From Schlesneria sp. (GTDB taxonomy: Bacteria > Planctomycetota > Planctomycetia > Planctomycetales > Planctomycetaceae): a stretch of 8,863 nucleotides of DNA. Numbering within the stretch: position 1 is the first letter of the stretch; every line of letters begins with the position of its first letter. The stretch lies in assembly GCA_025353525.1 (NCBI GenBank), contig JANXOO010001079.1, forward strand, positions 1 through 8,863. Direction: 5' to 3'. Below, piece by piece: positions 5,426 through 8,863 of this stretch. The translations under genes were made by a program, and so were the position numbers. The notes beneath the pieces were generated by a model, which saw only the letters and a list, made by a program, of their open reading frames with translations, searched no databases and had not been told where the DNA came from.

Positions 5426-8353
5426 ATGAGTTCACCATCAAACACGGGAAATACCGGCTCTGCCGATGACAAGGAGAAAACCTATCGATTGTCGCAAGAT
5501 TCTCCCGTTGCACCCGAAGGGATCCAGCCGCCACCGCCTGTCAAACGCTATGTGCAACGGAAGGCTGCCAGACCGGCAACGTCTGGTTTCGTTGCCATGT
5601 CCGGATTCAATCTGCTGGTCTTTGTGACCAGCGTATGCGTGATGACTCTGGAACTGACTGCGTCGCGACTGGTCGGCAAACATGTTGGCTCGTCGCTGTA
5701 TACCTGGACCTCGGTCATCGGGGTCGTGCTGGCGGGGATCACTCTGGGAAACTGGTTAGGGGGCTGGTTAGCAGACCGTTTCGATCGCGGGCGGTCGTTG
5801 GCCTGGATGTATCTGATCGGCAGTATCACATGCGGCGGCGTCCTGTGGCTGGATCAAATCGTCAGTTCGTTTCCCCGACCTGAATCGTTCAGTTGGCCAG
5901 CGTGGGTCGTCACTGTGGTCGGTGCGATCTTTCTGCTGCCTGCACTGGCGCTGGGGACGACATCGCCGCTGGTTGCCAGCATGGCAATCGAGCGGAGTTC
6001 GAGAATGGGCTCCACCGTGGGAAACGTCTACGCGTGGGGAGCACTCGGCTCGATCGTCGGGACGTTTCTGACTGGATTCTATCTGATTGATGTGTGGGGT
6101 ACACGTTCGATCGTGGCGATGGTCGCAGCGACGCTTGCGGTGCTCGCCGTCATCGTCGCGGGGTCTCGCGCTGTTTTTAAAACAGGAGTTGTCCTGGGCT
6201 GGATGCAATTGCTCGGATGGCTGACGCTCGCCGCAACTTCGAACGCGACCGCATTTGCAGACGTTGGTTACACGTTCGGAAAATGCCTGACCATTACCCG
6301 GACAGATCCGGACGCGTTGATGACATGCGACAGTTGGTCCAACTACGGCAAGGAGGTCGGCATGAAATTGCACGAGTTCGGCTTGATGCTCAGGCTTCGG
6401 GACGATTCGCTGCGCGATTATCACGACGAAAGCAACTATTTCGACATCTGTATTGAAGATGCCGAAGTGGATGGCAAGATCATCAAGTCATTGAGGCTCG
6501 ACAAGTTGATCCACAGCTATTACGACCCCCGCGATCCGACCTCGCTGCACTACGAGTACGAAAAAGTCTACGCCGCAGTGACGAAAAAAGTCTGTGCGTC
6601 CGTTGCTTTCGAGCCAGTATCGTTGTCGACCGAAGGTCTGGCCATACAGGAAATCGAGTCCCGAAAACTTCCGGAAGGGATGTCACTGGAAGATGGCAAC
6701 AAGTCTCTGAAAATCAGCATTCCGTCGAGCGACGCGTTCCGGCGACTTCTCGCACTGGCGCCTGAATCGACTTATTGGGACGCCATCGATTACCTTTATT
6801 CAGAAACGAACAAACCGAACTGGGGCGGATTCTCGTCCGTGGAATTAACACACCTTCCCGCAGGCGTTTCCATTCCGGCTGAACTTGCAGCCAGCTTGCG
6901 TCACGACGAATTTCTGGAAGTATTGATCGCCTACCAGCCTCTTTCGGAGGCCGATCGAGACGCTTTGATCGCAGCAACGTCGTCGGCAAAATGGTACGCC
7001 GAAGTAAAAACACGATGGAGCGAGTCACGGAGTTCTTCAGCCTGCTTTTTTGGAGGGGGCGGATTCATCTTTCCACGCTGGTTCCTCAAGGAATTCCCGG
7101 GCAGTACCCGAATTGATGTGGCTGAACTCGATTCCGCAGTCCACCGCGTCGTGACTCAGGAAATGGGACTGACCCCGGTACTGGAACAAAAAATTCATAC
7201 GACGATCGGCGATGCACGCAATTTCGTCGACGATCGACTGCGAGACAATGTTCGCCGGGCAGGAACCGGGCAGCCGCCGGTGACATACGATTTCATTTAT
7301 GCCGATGCCTTTAATGACTTCAGTATTCCGTGGCACCTGACGACACGCGAATTCCTTCAAAAGACACACGATTTGCTCAGCGACCGGGGCGTCTTTCAGG
7401 CCAACATTATCGATGTCTATCCGAGAACAGAATTTCCGGGCACAACAGCCGGATCTGTCGAATGCGAATACGCGGGTCGCTTGCCGAACGGGGTCCTCAC
7501 GGACAATTCACGGCGAGACAAACTTGTTCCTGCCGCGAAACACTACGCTCCGCTGGAGGTTGCTGAGTTGCTGACGAATCGATACCGGCTTCGAGTGCCA
7601 CGAACAATTTTGCTGTCGGACGAACGACGTTTGAAACAGGTGACGTGGCCGTCACTCGAGAAGCCGAAAGCGTACGATGTTTCGAAAGGAGTCCAACCCG
7701 AAATTGATGTGGATGTCGAACGGGCCAACTGGATGAAAGCCATCGAAGACCTGGGGGCTCGGTCACGGAAAAAATCCGTATTTACAGGTTCGATCCCGCC
7801 ACAACTCGAAGCAACCAACGGAGCGATCAACGTTTGGGTCTCGGCAGCGTCGCCGTTCGAGTTCGTTGAAATTTGCCGGGTCGTCGAAGACAGGTTCGTC
7901 CTCGGATTTCGGGGCAACATTTCGGACGAGGCTGCGAAAGGGTTGATACAACTCGATTCACAAAACACCGCATGGGTCGATGCCGTGAAGTCTGCCACAA
8001 CCCGATCGGCGGCGACTCGCTTCGGTCGTTTTATGGGCCGCTACATCGCCACTGCGGCCAAAGTGTTTCCCAATATTTACGTCTTCAGCACATCGCATCG
8101 GCAACCCGATTCTGATCGCGATACATTCGTAATGGTCTGTTCAAGACAGCCGCTCGATTTGAATTCGCTCGATGACACCGGCGATTGGACCGGTGGACCA
8201 TTCGCATCGCTCCAATCGGATCCCGGTCAAACAAAACCGGTCTACCACGGCCAAATGGCGGCCGTGCTGGCACTCTCTGAAGGACAGATCCTGACCGACG
8301 ATTTTGCACCCGTCGATAACCTGCTGGTTCCGGTCTTTACCTCGCAAGAGTAA
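5426..8353 (+). CDS. Fused membrane / spermidine-synthase-like protein with two catalytic-domain insertions
   Basis: This 975-residue protein joins a membrane domain to a polyamine-synthase-like domain (the 'fused MFS/spermidine synthase' type). Residues 1-60 are a polar, proline-containing tail. About seven hydrophobic segments follow (near 61-80, 91-116, 124-142, 159-186, 201-222, 228-247, 255-276). The N-terminal strand domain of spermidine synthases is at 331-388 (L-D-K-L-I-H-S-Y-Y-D-P-R-D-P at 358-371). The SAM-type Rossmann fold starts at F541-F-G-G-G-G546, continues to A566-E-L-D-S-A-V, G595-D-A-R598 and D627-A-F-N-D631, and ends at L956-T-D-D-F-A-P-V-D964. Extra blocks sit at about 389-537 and 672-864, where family members normally continue almost directly. 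The product is inferred to be an aminopropyl-transfer or related reaction at the membrane; the real substrate is unknown. The ATG at 5426 is chosen over the TTG at 5366, which only adds 20 residues. Family membership is firm, function less so. Confidence 0.85.
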   Translation: MSSPSNTGNTGSADDKEKTYRLSQDSPVAPEGIQPPPPVKRYVQRKAARPATSGFVAMSGFNLLVFVTSVCVMTLELTASRLVGKHVGSSLYTWTSVIGVVLAGITLGNWLGGWLADRFDRGRSLAWMYLIGSITCGGVLWLDQIVSSFPRPESFSWPAWVVTVVGAIFLLPALALGTTSPLVASMAIERSSRMGSTVGNVYAWGALGSIVGTFLTGFYLIDVWGTRSIVAMVAATLAVLAVIVAGSRAVFKTGVVLGWMQLLGWLTLAATSNATAFADVGYTFGKCLTITRTDPDALMTCDSWSNYGKEVGMKLHEFGLMLRLRDDSLRDYHDESNYFDICIEDAEVDGKIIKSLRLDKLIHSYYDPRDPTSLHYEYEKVYAAVTKKVCASVAFEPVSLSTEGLAIQEIESRKLPEGMSLEDGNKSLKISIPSSDAFRRLLALAPESTYWDAIDYLYSETNKPNWGGFSSVELTHLPAGVSIPAELAASLRHDEFLEVLIAYQPLSEADRDALIAATSSAKWYAEVKTRWSESRSSSACFFGGGGFIFPRWFLKEFPGSTRIDVAELDSAVHRVVTQEMGLTPVLEQKIHTTIGDARNFVDDRLRDNVRRAGTGQPPVTYDFIYADAFNDFSIPWHLTTREFLQKTHDLLSDRGVFQANIIDVYPRTEFPGTTAGSVECEYAGRLPNGVLTDNSRRDKLVPAAKHYAPLEVAELLTNRYRLRVPRTILLSDERRLKQVTWPSLEKPKAYDVSKGVQPEIDVDVERANWMKAIEDLGARSRKKSVFTGSIPPQLEATNGAINVWVSAASPFEFVEICRVVEDRFVLGFRGNISDEAAKGLIQLDSQNTAWVDAVKSATTRSAATRFGRFMGRYIATAAKVFPNIYVFSTSHRQPDSDRDTFVMVCSRQPLDLNSLDDTGDWTGGPFASLQSDPGQTKPVYHGQMAAVLALSEGQILTDDFAPVDNLLVPVFTSQE

Positions 8354-8395
8354 CGAAACCGTGCATCGTTCGAATCGAGTTTATAGACAACTCCG

Positions 8396-8416
8396 GCGAC
8401 AACCGAAAATTGTCGC
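8396..8416. terminator. Hairpin between convergent genes
   Basis: GCGACAA (8396-8402) and TTGTCGC (8410-8416) form a perfect 7-bp stem with a 7-base loop rich in A. It lies 43 bases after the stop of the fused membrane gene and 76 bases beyond the stop of the convergent pseudouridine synthase gene, a typical place for a shared terminator. No T-run follows on either strand, so the terminator reading rests on position. The rest of the 138-base gap shows no gene. Confidence 0.4.
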
Positions 8417-8491
8417 GACGTCGATGTTTCCGCTCCCGACGCGCCATCTGACTCGCAAACAATGCCTTGTGCCGGAACGCGAGCAGAACAA

Positions 8492-8863
8492 TCAGATTTT
8501 CTTCCATCGTTCCGGCATCGGACTGGTGACGATCACCAGTTCTTTTGTCGTCGGATGAGCAAACGCCAGTTGCGAGGCGTGCAGAGCGATAAATCCATCG
8601 ACCGACGTTTGTGAACCGTATTTGCGATCACCGACAATGGGCCAGCCGCGCGAGGCCAATTGAACACGTATCTGGTGGCTGCGTCCCGTTTGTGGTCGTA
8701 TCTCAAGCAAAGTGAACCGACCGATACGGTCCAGGCGATCGAACGACAGTTCGCAGTCCTGACCGGATTCGTCGTTGTCGACGACTGAAACGACGTTGCG
8801 TTCCCGATCTTTCGAGAGTCTATCTCGAAGCGATCCGTGTGCCATCGCAACCGGGCCTTCGAC
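8492..8863 (-). CDS. RluA-family RNA pseudouridine synthase, C-terminal part (cut by window edge)
   Basis: These enzymes isomerise specific uridines in rRNA or tRNA to pseudouridine in the cytoplasm. Only the last 123 residues are inside the window; the frame stays open through 8863, so the ATG at 8845 is an internal Met and not the start. The visible part has the family's C-terminal signature: [19 protein letters not shown], then G-x-P-I-V-G-D-x-K-Y-G, and L-H-A-S-x-L-x-F-x-H-P-T. The catalytic Asp motif (HRLDxxTSG) would lie upstream, beyond the window. The conserved motifs are intact, so there is no sign of decay. Which family member it is (RluA, C or D) and its target base cannot be told from this fragment. 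It converges on the fused membrane gene. Confidence 0.92.
   Translation of the reverse strand, partial: VEGPVAMAHGSLRDRLSKDRERNVVSVVDNDESGQDCELSFDRLDRIGRFTLLEIRPQTGRSHQIRVQLASRGWPIVGDRKYGSQTSVDGFIALHASQLAFAHPTTKELVIVTSPMPERWKKI

Noticed and set aside
5768..6424. A 218-residue minus-strand frame opposite the membrane domain
   Set aside because: Rich in Arg, His and Gln with no domain, as expected opposite codons for membrane segments.
6590..8017. The extra blocks in the spermidine-synthase-like gene as frameshift or assembly artefacts
   Set aside because: The reading frame stays open across both blocks, codon use looks like the neighbouring sequence, and the family motifs resume in the same frame after each.
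8304..8558. A short plus-strand frame between the convergent genes
   Set aside because: It overlaps the ends of both real genes and encodes no recognisable protein.
8720..8752. R-L-D-R in the pseudouridine synthase fragment as the catalytic motif
   Set aside because: It is followed by I-G-R-F and then directly by the C-terminal [10 protein letters not shown] segment, so it is in the wrong place. The real HRLDxxTSG motif must lie upstream, outside the window.

Overview
The window looks like ordinary chromosome from a planctomycete (phylum Planctomycetota, probably a Planctomycetaceae-type lineage). The reasons are: a very large membrane-fused spermidine-synthase-like protein; short intergenic palindromic repeats of the CAGGCTTTAGCCTG and GCAGGCTGGAAGCCTGC kinds, which I remember as frequent in these genomes; mostly weak or absent Shine-Dalgarno sequences; and well-spaced genes. 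The taxonomic call is inference, because no rRNA or marker gene is present.

Layout from left to right: (1) 1-164 has no gene but holds two small hairpins. (2) 165-1085, minus strand, is a probable lipoprotein with an HExxH zinc-peptidase signature. (3) 1086-1459 is a gene-free divergent spacer with two copies of a palindromic repeat. (4) 1460-2485 is asd and 2658-3932 is lysA, both plus strand: an early and the last enzyme of the diaminopimelate/lysine pathway. (5) 3945-3994 is a long near-perfect hairpin, probably a terminator and/or dispersed repeat. (6) 4083-5261 is a monomeric sarcosine/N-methyltryptophan oxidase with all its expected flavin and active-site residues. (7) 5262-5425 holds an inverted third copy of the repeat and a possible promoter. 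(8) 5426-8353 is a 975-residue fused membrane/spermidine-synthase-like protein. (9) 8492-8863, minus strand, is the C-terminal part of an RluA-family pseudouridine synthase, cut by the window edge.

asd and lysA belong to one pathway. Asd makes aspartate semialdehyde, which feeds DAP synthesis, and LysA turns meso-DAP into lysine. The other genes are not obviously linked to them. The oxidase acts on N-methyl amino acids, and the fused protein is polyamine-synthase-like.

I see no defence system, prophage, integron, CRISPR array or other clearly new multi-gene system. The most interesting item is internal to one gene. The spermidine-synthase-like protein carries two extra blocks, of about 149 and 193 residues, at two separate points in its catalytic domain. 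Both blocks contain what looks by eye like the same degenerate Trp-centred unit. The second item of interest is the set of dispersed palindromes, with copies in inverted orientation on either side of the asd-lysA-oxidase block.
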